From: a virus
Strand: one strand, 5' to 3'
Length of the DNA: 64,000 nucleotides
Virus record (IMG/VR): IMGVR_UViG_3300032334_001950
Location: 1-64,000 of that record
Position 1 is the first letter of the stretch, and every line of letters starts with the position of its first letter. The notes beneath the pieces were generated by a model. It searched no databases and was not told where the DNA came from. It saw nothing but the letters and a program-made list of their open reading frames with translations. A program made the translations under genes and the position numbers. Below are positions 8,674 to 15,611 of this stretch, piece after piece.

Positions 8674-9009
8674 TTATTCCTCGTCAATTGTTTTTTCAAT
8701 TTGTGTAAGACGCTCCAATATTTTACCTATATGAACGTTATCAAGCCGCTCCAAATCCAAGTTTTCGATTGCCCGCTTGCGGTCTAGCTCCGACTGGCGG
8801 GCAGCGGAAATTAAAAGAACTGGACCGGTATAAGCGGCTTGAAGGCTGAGCATAAAATTTAAGAGCATATAGGGGTATCTATCGGGTTTTAGGGGACTGA
8901 ACGTATTCAAACAAAGCCAAAATACAATGGCAGCTGTCTGAATGCCAACAAATCGCCAAGAACCGATACCATTTGCAACAGCATCCGCCAACCTTTCTCC
9001 TATAGTCAT
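8674..9009 (-). CDS. DUF1003-type membrane protein
   Basis: A 111-residue protein with the DUF1003 plan: GSWRFVGIQTAAIVFWLCLN (TM1), a short loop DRYPYMLLNFMLSLQAAYTGPVLL (TM2), then SAARQSELDRKR and a coiled-coil tail ending in EKTIDEE. DUF1003 proteins are bacterial inner-membrane proteins of unknown function. A TAGAAT box 22 bases upstream lies inside the loop of the preceding gene's terminator. It could alter the host envelope or take part in lysis timing. Confidence 0.75.
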   Translation of the reverse strand: MTIGERLADAVANGIGSWRFVGIQTAAIVFWLCLNTFSPLKPDRYPYMLLNFMLSLQAAYTGPVLLISAARQSELDRKRAIENLDLERLDNVHIGKILERLTQIEKTIDEE

Positions 9010-9010
9010 A

Positions 9011-9051
9011 ACAAAAATCCGCCTTTCCTATATTCTAGGAGAGACGGATTT
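9011..9051 (-). terminator. Intrinsic terminator
   Basis: Arms AAATCCG (9015-9021) and CGGATTT (9045-9051) enclose a second stem (CTTTCCTA with TAGGAGAG). On the minus strand the hairpin is followed by a run of five T. It would end the transcript of the 9758-9076 gene group. Its loop contains a TAGAAT box (9032-9037) for the next gene. Confidence 0.75.
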
Positions 9052-9075
9052 GCGTTCTTGTTTTATATTTAATAA

Positions 9076-9273
9076 TTACGCCGCTTCTTCCTCTTCTTCA
9101 GGCAGCATTGAAAACACGTTTTCCTGTTGCAAAAAGCGCTCCAGGTCCATCTTGCATTTCCAGTAGCCATCTGCAAACTCATCACCGATCATCGGTTGCC
9201 CCAGGAGCAGGGTATAATTCCGGGTCAGGTGACGCAACATCTTCTTGGTGTTGGCCGAGGTAACTTTTGCCAT
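9076..9273 (-). CDS. Hypothetical small protein
   Basis: A 65-residue protein starting MAKVTSANTKKMLRHLTRNY, with an aromatic helix DGYWKCKMDLERFLQQ and an acidic end EEEEEAA. The start lies inside the 3' end of the AbrB-like gene in another frame, a 92-base overlap. The long upstream extension of this frame (MSYSSVNS...) is probably not translated. Function unknown. Confidence 0.5.
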   Translation of the reverse strand: MAKVTSANTKKMLRHLTRNYTLLLGQPMIGDEFADGYWKCKMDLERFLQQENVFSMLPEEEEEAA

Positions 9274-9451
9274 AGGTTTTGGGAAGATCTTCTTGAGAAA
9301 AGGGAATAGTAGAAATACTGAAGCTGCCATCGTCGAGTTCACGGAAGAATAACTCATCGCCTTCTTTCCAGCCCAGACGATCTACCAGTTCATCGGGGAA
9401 GACAATAGTGCCATCCTCGTCAACCGGCAAACTATAAACAGGGTTACTCAT
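9182..9451 (-). CDS. AbrB/SpoVT-like DNA-binding protein
   Basis: An 89-residue protein. Residues about 4-45 form an AbrB-like swapped-hairpin sequence: YSLPVDEDGTIVFPDELVDR, LGWKEGDELFFREL, GSFSIST. The C-terminal half is low in structure. AbrB-type proteins bind DNA as dimers, and cyanobacteria use cyAbrB as global regulators, so this one may influence phage or host transcription. The start (MSNPVYS) overlaps the upstream stop by eight bases. A second AbrB-like gene lies at 45741. Confidence 0.68.
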   Translation of the reverse strand: MSNPVYSLPVDEDGTIVFPDELVDRLGWKEGDELFFRELDDGSFSISTIPFSQEDLPKTYGKSYLGQHQEDVASPDPELYPAPGATDDR

Positions 9452-9758
9452 CTTTAAGTGTGGCACCAGCAAAATACTCTTGGACAACCTCTGCAAGCAT
9501 AAGTTTCAGCTCATTTTTGTTAACAAACCCGCATGGATCAAACCCGTCAGATTTTGTAATGCCGTTATCAGCTTCGTAGTGCTGGTTGGCAATATAAAGC
9601 AAATCTCCAGTGACATCGTAAACTTGCTTGCCATTGATGTCTTGAAAAGCAAAACAGTGGTTTTCTGCGATTCGCATCAGCGAAGCGTAGGCCAGGGCAA
9701 CTGTCGTAAAGGATACTTTGTACCCTTCTGGATCCTTGAGGAAATACTGATCGGCCAT
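9444..9758 (-). CDS. Hypothetical protein
   Basis: A 104-residue mixed alpha/beta protein beginning MADQYFLKDPEGYKVSFTTV. No family recognised. It is the first gene of the 9758-9076 group; a TAAACT box lies 23 bases before its ATG, and the next gene overlaps it by eight bases. Two cysteines are present but not in a metal-binding pattern. Confidence 0.6.
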   Translation of the reverse strand: MADQYFLKDPEGYKVSFTTVALAYASLMRIAENHCFAFQDINGKQVYDVTGDLLYIANQHYEADNGITKSDGFDPCGFVNKNELKLMLAEVVQEYFAGATLKDE

Positions 9759-9812
9759 GGGAGGGCAGGCAGGACGTTGGTAGTTTACCGTGGCGTGAAG
9801 CAGAGAGCAACG

Positions 9813-9833
9813 CCTAATTTGAAAAAAATTAGG
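9813..9833. repeat. AT-rich inverted repeat
   Basis: CCTAATTT and AAATTAGG (8-bp arms, GAAAA spacer) lie between two divergent promoters. It could be an operator or an insulating hairpin; it has no T run on either side. Confidence 0.45.
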
Positions 9834-9846
9834 AGTTGGTTAGGAG

Positions 9847-9874
9847 TTGACTTCCGAGGTAAATACGCTATGAT
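9847..9874 (+). promoter_or_regulatory. Sigma70-type promoter for structured RNA
   Basis: TTGACT (9847-9852) and TATGAT (9869-9874) are separated by 16 bases. This is the best two-part promoter in the window. Transcription would start near 9881, just before the string of hairpins. Confidence 0.65.
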
Positions 9875-9880
9875 ATTACC

Positions 9881-10111
9881 GATGCACGTAGCGCGTTGGG
9901 CCCATAGCCCAAAAGGCGGCGTGTCAACACCGAGGTAGCTCCTCATATGTAAGGTCGCTCCTTACAGTGTACCTCCGGCTAAACGGAGGGGTGCGTTCAT
10001 TAACCTTATAAATGAACCCAGCGGGAAAGGGACCCGCGCCTCAACGCTAAGCCAAATGGTTAGGCAATCCGACAAGGGGTCCTGTACCTGGTTCGATTCC
10101 AGGAGCGTTGA
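9881..10111 (+). ncRNA. Structured RNA with tRNA-like 3' domain
   Basis: Six hairpins follow one another: TTGGGC/GCCCAA (9896-9912), GAGG/CCTC (9932-9944), GTAAGG/CCTTAC (9949-9965), CCTCCG/CGGAGG (9972-9989), GTTCATT/AATGAAC (9995-10017) and GCGGG/CCCGC (10021-10037). Then comes a tRNA-like domain: 7-bp acceptor CAACGCT/AGCGTTG (10042-10048, 10104-10110), D arm GCC/GGC with GG in the loop, T arm CCTGG-TTCGATT-CCAGG and discriminator A10111, with no encoded CCA. The 21 bases where an anticodon arm should be (10066-10086) cannot form the normal 5-bp stem and 7-base loop. A T run (10112-10116) follows. It may be a regulatory RNA using a tRNA-like end for processing or stability, or a decayed tRNA joined to hairpins. 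Confidence 0.65.
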
Positions 10112-10118
10112 TTTTTGT

Positions 10119-10646
10119 TTAAGTTGATTCTTCTAATCCTTTACGTATAATGGCCCATTCTTTTGGTGTTGGCCACCAGCCACCTTCATGTTTGTTTAAC
10201 AATTCCAATGCTTGTTCTTTGTTGGTAAGCACAGGAGGTTTCCAATCATGAGTATGCAACCAAGGCATGTTTTCTTGAACAGAACTCCAGCGAATTGGTA
10301 CTATATAACCGTACAAAACACTTTGGATATGTACATGCCCATGTCTGTTACCATCTTTTTCAGTAGGCTTTCTATCTGTAATCCATGGGCATGACTCCCA
10401 CCATGCAACACTTGGATATTCATCATCCTTAGTTGGTTCAATTGTTTCTAACGGTAATATTTCTACAACATCACGAAAATTTTCTTCTTTATTAATAAAA
10501 TAATACCCATCATCTGTATAATTACGCGAGCCAGCTTCGTGAGGATAACAACAAGTTCCCATAAATTTTGTTTGATATTCAACAATTTCTCCAGTGCGAA
10601 GACGTACCTTCTGCCCTGGCACACAAGTGTTCAAGTTAACAGTCAT
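10119..10646 (-). CDS. Hypothetical protein (DUF551-like segment)
   Basis: A 175-residue soluble protein with many Trp residues. The N-terminus has VPGQKVRLRTGEIVEYQTKF, an SH3-like beta pattern. The middle part (WWESCPWITDRKPTEKDG) resembles the opening of DUF551 domains found in phage proteins, and the C-terminus is helical (ALELLNKHEGGWWPTPKEW). The DUF assignment is tentative. Its stop abuts the T run of the structured RNA on the other strand. Confidence 0.55.
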   Translation of the reverse strand: MTVNLNTCVPGQKVRLRTGEIVEYQTKFMGTCCYPHEAGSRNYTDDGYYFINKEENFRDVVEILPLETIEPTKDDEYPSVAWWESCPWITDRKPTEKDGNRHGHVHIQSVLYGYIVPIRWSSVQENMPWLHTHDWKPPVLTNKEQALELLNKHEGGWWPTPKEWAIIRKGLEEST

Positions 10647-10697
10647 GATTGTTAATGCGATGGTAAATGAATCAGAATAAAAACTAAATCAATCATT

Positions 10698-11288
10698 TCA
10701 TATTGTTTTTCTGCGTTCGTAAACCAGCGAATACGATTGCACCAATTGCGCTTGCCCTGGTGCCCCCGGAGCATCAGCAATCAAGTCGGAACGCAACCGA
10801 TCTTTATCAGGTAGTTTCTCTTGCTTGACCTCCAGCACATGGCCATCGCGGATCCTGGTAACAGTTGTCACTTTTTCCAGGCCATATTCCTGTTGGTCCT
10901 CTTCAGCCCATAGCTGCCAGTTGTCCACCAACTTAGGCTTGGCGCGACGAATCACAGCCTGATACTTGTTGCCCTTGATCTTGTTGTCAATCAACCCCTG
11001 CTGATAGACGTGCTTAATGATCTGCACAATCTTTTCTTTGTTGGATACCCACGCATCCTTGGCCTCTTTGATTTCATTTAACTCCTCTTCTAACATTTGA
11101 ATGTTGCGATCACAGCTCTTAATCAGGTCTACGATCGCATCAAACTTAGATGCCTGGCGAGAAGTTAAAGCTGCGATGTACTGCTCCAATCGATCCTTTT
11201 CATCGTCGGTAACATCCGGTAATTCGGTTGTAAATTTGACGTTGACGAGAGATTCAGAAAGTTGTTGGTAGGTTGTGGGGTCAGCCAT
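10698..11288 (-). CDS. Siphovirus Gp157-like protein
   Basis: A 196-residue protein with a long coiled coil at about residues 55-100 (IQMLEEELNEIKEAKDAWVS), then IDNKIKGNKYQAVIRRAKPK, a basic beta segment. Coiled coil plus 'KVKGNGFKVSLRK'-type strand is the plan of the Gp157 family, widespread in phages and of unknown biochemical role. A TACAAA box lies 21 bases upstream of the ATG. Confidence 0.55.
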   Translation of the reverse strand: MADPTTYQQLSESLVNVKFTTELPDVTDDEKDRLEQYIAALTSRQASKFDAIVDLIKSCDRNIQMLEEELNEIKEAKDAWVSNKEKIVQIIKHVYQQGLIDNKIKGNKYQAVIRRAKPKLVDNWQLWAEEDQQEYGLEKVTTVTRIRDGHVLEVKQEKLPDKDRLRSDLIADAPGAPGQAQLVQSYSLVYERRKTI

Positions 11289-11400
11289 GTTTTTGTGTAG
11301 TGTGGAAATTTTGTAGGGCGAGAGTGTCTGCCTACGATAAATTTACGATGCAGCCGAGGGGACTCTTCGTTTAATGCAACGTTCCTTGTTGCACCCCCAT

Positions 11401-11420
11401 AACTTAAAAAAGATTAAGTT
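11401..11420. repeat. AT-rich hairpin
   Basis: AACTTAA and TTAAGTT (7-bp arms, 6-base spacer) lie downstream of the 11457-11609 stop. On the minus strand it may act as a weak terminator. A second small inverted repeat, TGCAAC/GTTGCA, lies close by at about 11378-11396. Confidence 0.4.
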
Positions 11421-11456
11421 AACTGAGCAAACCAGTCATAGCAACGGATCTGCCGT

Positions 11457-11609
11457 TTACTTTAAAAAAGTACGTTTAAAAGCGTCCCACATATGATTAA
11501 GACGCTTTTCTCCTACATCAAAAGGACGATCAACTTTTTGAGCTTCTACTATCGAATAAATTTCATCTTGAATAATAGAGCGGAGAAAATCAATTTGCCT
11601 GTCAGTCAT
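11457..11609 (-). CDS. Hypothetical small helical protein
   Basis: A 50-residue protein, MTDRQIDFLRSIIQDEIYSI onward, all alpha by inspection. The ATG overlaps the upstream stop by eight bases, which favours this start over the longer frame. No family recognised. Confidence 0.5.
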   Translation of the reverse strand: MTDRQIDFLRSIIQDEIYSIVEAQKVDRPFDVGEKRLNHMWDAFKRTFLK

Positions 11610-11778
11610 CAGATTGCTCAATAGTTGGAAGAGATGGACCAAGGCTTTCTAGCCAGCACAGCATGCACCAGTTACCTTCATAATTTTTAATGTTGCTGCT
11701 AATGTAGTGTTCATGTGTGCCGTGCTTAGAACACACAATTTGTTTTTTAGAAACCTTGAAGTTTAAAAATTCAGTCAT
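11602..11778 (-). CDS. Small Cys/His protein, possible zinc ribbon
   Basis: A 58-residue protein starting MTEFLNFKVSKKQIVCSKHG. Spaced ligands C-x2-H, then NWCMLCWLESLG with C-x2-C, suggest a single zinc site; I have seen similar 'CSKHG ... WCMLCW' proteins in cyanophages. It overlaps the next gene by eight bases. DNA, RNA or protein binding is possible; no evidence decides. Confidence 0.55.
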   Translation of the reverse strand: MTEFLNFKVSKKQIVCSKHGTHEHYISSNIKNYEGNWCMLCWLESLGPSLPTIEQSDD

Positions 11779-11810
11779 TTGATTGTGATGGTTTGTTTAA
11801 GATAAAAAAA

Positions 11811-11951
11811 TCAGCCTTTCCCTTGCCCCCTGCTGGGCTTTTTTCGTTGCACCTTCCAAGATCCACGCTTGCGCTTGCCTTGACCGACCGAGGTGCGCTT
11901 GGGCTTGGATTCGATGTGAGCATTTCCGCCGCTGAATGATTTTGCAGCCAT
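11811..11951 (-). CDS. Very basic small protein
   Basis: A 46-residue protein, MAAKSFSGGNAHIESKPKRT onward, ending in Lys/Arg/Gly-rich GKRKRGSWKVQRKKPSRGQG. The SFSGGN...SKPK...GQG pattern recurs in cyanophage small proteins I recall. The charge suggests nucleic-acid binding. A TATGCT box lies 24 bases before the ATG, so it has its own promoter. The much longer frame upstream of this ATG is likely not used. Confidence 0.6.
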   Translation of the reverse strand: MAAKSFSGGNAHIESKPKRTSVGQGKRKRGSWKVQRKKPSRGQGKG

Positions 11952-12013
11952 GGGACCCGTGGTGTGGACCAGGACAGCATAGCAACAAACCAGCAGCCCT
12001 CTTAAAAAATTGA

Positions 12014-12019
12014 TACAAT
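12014..12019 (+). promoter_or_regulatory. -10 box TACAAT
   Basis: TACAAT lies 49 bases before the ATG at 12069, a longer leader than most genes here. It marks the switch from minus- to plus-strand genes. Confidence 0.35.
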
Positions 12020-12068
12020 ACTTAAGATTTTTTGGAAGTAGGATTGCAGGGTAGTCCGCATCAAGGCA

Positions 12069-12314
12069 ATGGGATTTGAAGTGATCGAGGTTCCATTCCA
12101 GCCCGACGACTTTACTCAAACAGTCGAAGACGAATTTACTCTCGTTAAAATTAAAAACGAAATAGAAAGTACAACCGATATTGCTACACTTAAAAAAGGT
12201 GCAATCCTCCTGGCGGAATTAGCAATCATGCGCCAAGGCTTGATCCGTGGTCTCGTGCGTAGGCTCGCGGACTACGATTGCCAAGCCATCCACACCAAAT
12301 ACAAGGACTCCTGA
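12069..12314 (+). CDS. Hypothetical small protein
   Basis: An 81-residue protein, MGFEVIEVPFQPDDFTQTVE onward. The C-terminal half is an amphipathic helix pair (LKKGAILLAELAIMRQGLIRGLVRRLADY). It looks like a compact helical partner, perhaps of the following virion-type gene. No family recognised. Confidence 0.5.
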   Translation: MGFEVIEVPFQPDDFTQTVEDEFTLVKIKNEIESTTDIATLKKGAILLAELAIMRQGLIRGLVRRLADYDCQAIHTKYKDS

Positions 12315-12326
12315 ACCTAATCAAAG

Positions 12327-12332
12327 TAGAAT
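12327..12332 (+). promoter_or_regulatory. -10 box in shared AGTAGAAT element
   Basis: TAGAAT within AAAGTAGAAT lies 26 bases before a GTG start. The same AGTAGAAT element precedes the GTG-start genes at 16328 and 17585. Confidence 0.5.
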
Positions 12333-12358
12333 ATCAAAAGCAAACAACAGAAAATACG

Positions 12359-13744
12359 GTGCCTGATTACTCAGAAATGCTCGATGATTGGCAGCGTCGC
12401 CTAGAAGCTGCGCCAACATTTGGTCCCACTTTTGAGGGGTTTGATTATAAAACGCCAGAATACAATAGGCTTACCGAAACTCAATTGGCATTAGAAGATC
12501 TTTCCGCCAATGAGAATGCAAGCCCTGCTGTAGTCAAAAGAGCGGCCAACCAATTTAAAGATGCTTTCATTGCAAATAGACAAAATTTACAGGCGCAACT
12601 TGGGCCAAGCGTTACTCCGGTCAATGAATTACTAGATAGATTCTATGCGGCATCCCCTGGGGCGGCTAATTTTAGGGCGAGAGGAGTACCTGACGATTAC
12701 AGGCACGAAATCTATAGCCATTTATACCCTTGGGAGGCTAATTTATCCCCAGATTATCGCAATTTTCAAGGCAATGAATTAAATTTACAAGCATCACCAA
12801 TTACCCCCCTAAATGAAGGGGTTGCGGTCTGGACAGATAGGGGGATGGCTAAGCGAAACTCCCTTAGAGGTTTACCTGCGAATGATCCAGCAAATATTGG
12901 AAATTATTTCAAAGATTTTGTTGGCATAGTAGCAGAAGATGATGATGCGTATGCAATTCCAGGAGGGGAAGAGATTTGGCGTAAGCAATACGGTGAGGGC
13001 AAAGATCAAAGTCAAAAATTAGCGGATATTGGCGCACTTTACAGGGAAAAATACATAGAGCCAGCAACGCAACGTTTTCAGAACCTAGCACGGGCGCAGG
13101 CCCCCATGGCAGAGGCTGCGTTGAGAGGGTACAACGGTGCATCTAGAGCCCTATCCGAGCACCTAATGTCTTATGTTGATCTTGCCAATAACGAACTTAT
13201 ACAGTCCGGTCAACGCGCACCATTTGACAATGCATTTGTTGAACGCAACCTTCTGTATGGCACTGACCCAGTAACAGCCGGACTTCAAGGTGCAAAAGAA
13301 ATGTTACGTGCAGCGCCGGCAGGTCTTGCTGGTGGGGCAGCATTAAGTGCATTGTCCCCTGATGTAGCACGATCAGTAGCACAAGGTAAGTATGGCCAAG
13401 CTGCCACACAAACCGTAAAAGATTTAGCTGGGGGAGCAGCTGCTGATTTGGCAATACGTTCTGCAGGACAGGGGCTTCAACGTGTCGCCCCTCAGATAGC
13501 AGCGCGGGTTAACCCTCTAGTAGCAGCCGCCGCTGATGTTGCGGTACCAGCGGCAGTTGGTGCAGGTCTCTTTATGCAAGGACAGAAAGGCTCCCCTCTA
13601 AATACCCTGGTCAATGCCGCATCCAATACACCCTTCGGATTGAAGGTAAATCTCAAAACGGATATAGGACGCATGGCCGGCAATGAGCTGCAATACGCTT
13701 TAGGTCGATTGTTGGGCGGGAAGATCCCCTATATGGGTCGTTAA
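12359..13744 (+). CDS. Putative internal virion protein
   Basis: A 461-residue protein read from GTG (MPDYSEMLDDWQRR). The first about 300 residues are polar and helical; from about 310 to 420 the sequence is Ala/Gly-rich and hydrophobic (APAGLAGGAALSALSPDVAR, VAAAADVAVPAAVGAGLFMQ), which could insert into membranes. This polar-plus-glycine-zipper layout fits podovirus internal or ejection proteins, but there is no recognised family. The GTG start was chosen for its 26-base spacing to the TAGAAT box; a longer frame begins inside the upstream gene. Confidence 0.5.
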   Translation: MPDYSEMLDDWQRRLEAAPTFGPTFEGFDYKTPEYNRLTETQLALEDLSANENASPAVVKRAANQFKDAFIANRQNLQAQLGPSVTPVNELLDRFYAASPGAANFRARGVPDDYRHEIYSHLYPWEANLSPDYRNFQGNELNLQASPITPLNEGVAVWTDRGMAKRNSLRGLPANDPANIGNYFKDFVGIVAEDDDAYAIPGGEEIWRKQYGEGKDQSQKLADIGALYREKYIEPATQRFQNLARAQAPMAEAALRGYNGASRALSEHLMSYVDLANNELIQSGQRAPFDNAFVERNLLYGTDPVTAGLQGAKEMLRAAPAGLAGGAALSALSPDVARSVAQGKYGQAATQTVKDLAGGAAADLAIRSAGQGLQRVAPQIAARVNPLVAAAADVAVPAAVGAGLFMQGQKGSPLNTLVNAASNTPFGLKVNLKTDIGRMAGNELQYALGRLLGGKIPYMGR

Positions 13745-13752
13745 CTTACCCA

Positions 13753-13779
13753 CAAAAAAGGGGGAGTGTTACCTCCCCC
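13753..13779 (-). terminator. Intrinsic terminator
   Basis: GGGGGAG (13760-13766) pairs with CTCCCCC (13773-13779). Read on the minus strand a six-T run follows, so it ends the transcript of the 13786-14712 gene and separates it from the convergent gene. Confidence 0.75.
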
Positions 13780-13785
13780 ACAAGA

Positions 13786-14712
13786 TCAGAAGCTTATTTC
13801 TCCCGTGTCAGCATCCCTGGCTCCAAGCAATGCACGGGTGCTACCACCACTCGATTCGATCGGAGGCAAGCTCAGGTCCACACCGGGCTTCAGGGCATGA
13901 ACCCCTAGCTCCCTAGCACACTGCGCAAAGAAACTGGCGGCGTAAATAGTGGGAGGGCAGGTCGTCCACACGTCCTCAATGAAGTCGATATCTTCTGCCT
14001 TTTTAGGGAAGAAATCACCAACGGTTTTGGCAGTAGGTACAACCCAGGACTCAGGGTAGCTGATCCAGCTCTTGGCTTTATCACCACCGTACAGCTGGGA
14101 GCCGAACGTAGGAGTAAAGATTGCAGCTGCCGTCTGCTTAGGATCAAATCCGGTAGCAGCCTTCAGCCCCATGGCATCCGCAAAGGCAGACTCCAACTGC
14201 TCAATGAAGTTCTGGTAAGCATCACAGAACAAGTTGGATGCACCGCCGTGGATTGAGAGGATCAACGGTTTTTTGTGGACTGCAACCCCATTGGCATCTA
14301 CTAGGAAGATCAGGACCAGGCGACGACGACGGTAGGGGCTGGGCTGACCGGGGTTCTCTTCCTCCCACTTGTCGTAGAGGGCAGAATCACGGGGGTACAT
14401 TCCCTCGATGGCGCTCTCCTTGGAGTTTTCGATGAAGGTGACATCCTTACGGAAACCACAATGGATCACAATCATGCGGGGAGTCTTAAAGAAAAGCCCT
14501 TCATTCTTGTCACCATTGTTGTACACATGGGTGTACTCCTTGGCATCTGGGAACTGCTTTACGTTCCCGGTCCAGCCAATACGGGACAGCGCAGTATCTT
14601 TCAGAAATAAGCCTGACTGGCTTTTGTCATTGAGGATCTGTGCATTGACAAGATCACGCATTACACCCTGATACTTTTCGGTGTTCAGATAACGGTCAAG
14701 TACGCCTGGCAT
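13786..14712 (-). CDS. DUF5895-like protein
   Basis: A 308-residue soluble alpha/beta protein, MPGVLDRYLNTEKYQGVMRD onward, with NEGLFFKTPRMIVIHCG, RRRRLVLIFLVDANGV and PLILSIHGGASNLF. This pattern resembles DUF5895, a cyanobacterial and phage family; the match is from memory and moderate. It lies between SSB-like and virion-type genes and has its own terminator, so a DNA-metabolism role is plausible. The C-terminal 30 residues look disordered. Confidence 0.55.
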   Translation of the reverse strand: MPGVLDRYLNTEKYQGVMRDLVNAQILNDKSQSGLFLKDTALSRIGWTGNVKQFPDAKEYTHVYNNGDKNEGLFFKTPRMIVIHCGFRKDVTFIENSKESAIEGMYPRDSALYDKWEEENPGQPSPYRRRRLVLIFLVDANGVAVHKKPLILSIHGGASNLFCDAYQNFIEQLESAFADAMGLKAATGFDPKQTAAAIFTPTFGSQLYGGDKAKSWISYPESWVVPTAKTVGDFFPKKAEDIDFIEDVWTTCPPTIYAASFFAQCARELGVHALKPGVDLSLPPIESSGGSTRALLGARDADTGEISF

Positions 14713-14793
14713 TGTTCGAGTACGTTTGGGACAAAGCCAACCCCAATCGGGGCCAGCTGGTGCCAGCCTAGATCACGGCGGGCACAAAAAAAT

Positions 14794-14826
14794 GGGCAAC
14801 CTGTAAATTTTTCTTACAAGTTGCCC
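14794..14826 (-). terminator. Intrinsic terminator downstream of SSB-like gene
   Basis: GGGCAAC (14794-14800) pairs with GTTGCCC (14820-14826), extended by TGTAA/TTACA. On the minus strand a seven-T run follows. It ends the dCMP deaminase/SSB transcript. Confidence 0.75.
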
Positions 14827-14853
14827 AAATTGTATTAGTTAAACTTATGAGAC

Positions 14854-14888
14854 CATCCTTTAATAACGCATTGCCCAATTAAAGGATG
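14854..14888. repeat. 11-bp inverted repeat
   Basis: CATCCTTTAAT and ATTAAAGGATG are perfect arms with a 13-base spacer that contains TTGCCCA, the same word as an arm of the neighbouring terminator. It may be an operator, a second stop signal or a structure competing with the terminator. Confidence 0.6.
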
Positions 14889-14903
14889 AGCCCTTTACCT
14901 TTC

Positions 14904-15590
14904 TTACATAGGAATCCTTTCTTCATCAACAACCTTAACCGCTGCTCGTTTCACCACATGGGAAGTTGCCGCAGCAGGCTCTTCCGTAGCTTCTTGGCGG
15001 TTCTTATTCTTACCGAAGACGCTATAAAGCCCAGACCGTACATGAAACTGGTACGATCCACGCTCCTGTCCATCTTTTGCTGTCCAAGTGTTATAACGCA
15101 ACGTAGCCTCCAATGCCATCTGGCGCCCAACATGGATCAATTGTTCCAGCCGCCGCGCATCATCGTGCCATGCCACCATCTTAAAACTGAGACTATCGTC
15201 CCAATTATGGTTCAACAATGTTTGCCCCGGTGCAGAACACATCAAACTGAACGCCAATAAATCCTCCCGTGTCTTTTCATTGATGAAGCCAACACCACCA
15301 GCAAGATGCACCACGTTAAGGACAGGCCCACCCAAAACTTGGATAGGTTGGTTCGGTACCAAGTACATCTTGTAATCTTGCCGATTGGGGTACAACCGAC
15401 CACTGATCAATAGCTTCACCCCAGGCTGGAATACATCAAATGTTTCACCTGCAGCCCGATTCGGAACAACGTAAAGCGGGACCTCTGCGCTGCTTCCTTT
15501 GTGACCCGGCAAGTTAACCTGCATAAAACGCAACCCGCTTTCCGTAAAATGCTCGCCCTTGTAGGTGCCGGTTGCCAGTAGCGTGTTCAT
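14904..15590 (-). CDS. SSB-like single-stranded DNA-binding protein
   Basis: A 228-residue protein that reads as two OB-type beta barrels. The first (residues about 5-90) has LLATGTYKGEHF, PLYVVPN and LLISGRLYPNRQDYKMYLVP. The second (about 135-200) has FKMVAWHDDARRLEQL, GRQMALEATLRYNTWTAKDG and GSYQFHVRSG, like bacterial SSB. The acidic-basic tail lacks a clear C-terminal SSB peptide (it ends DEERIPM). It is expected to coat single strands during replication with the primase-helicase and PolA. Confidence 0.72.
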   Translation of the reverse strand: MNTLLATGTYKGEHFTESGLRFMQVNLPGHKGSSAEVPLYVVPNRAAGETFDVFQPGVKLLISGRLYPNRQDYKMYLVPNQPIQVLGGPVLNVVHLAGGVGFINEKTREDLLAFSLMCSAPGQTLLNHNWDDSLSFKMVAWHDDARRLEQLIHVGRQMALEATLRYNTWTAKDGQERGSYQFHVRSGLYSVFGKNKNRQEATEEPAAATSHVVKRAAVKVVDEERIPM

Positions 15591-15611
15591 GTTTTCTTTA
15601 GATTTGGTTGG

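Noticed and set aside
9480-9938. 152-residue plus-strand ORF
   Set aside because: It runs antisense through two better supported genes and into the structured RNA.
10042-10111. A normal tRNA gene
   Set aside because: Acceptor, D and T arms are good, but no 5-bp anticodon stem with a 7-base loop can be drawn in 10066-10086. I list it as part of a structured RNA.
9881-10111. tmRNA
   Set aside because: No tag reading frame ending in an AA-stop after a resume codon, and the 5' acceptor half is adjacent to the D arm as in a tRNA and not at the far 5' end.
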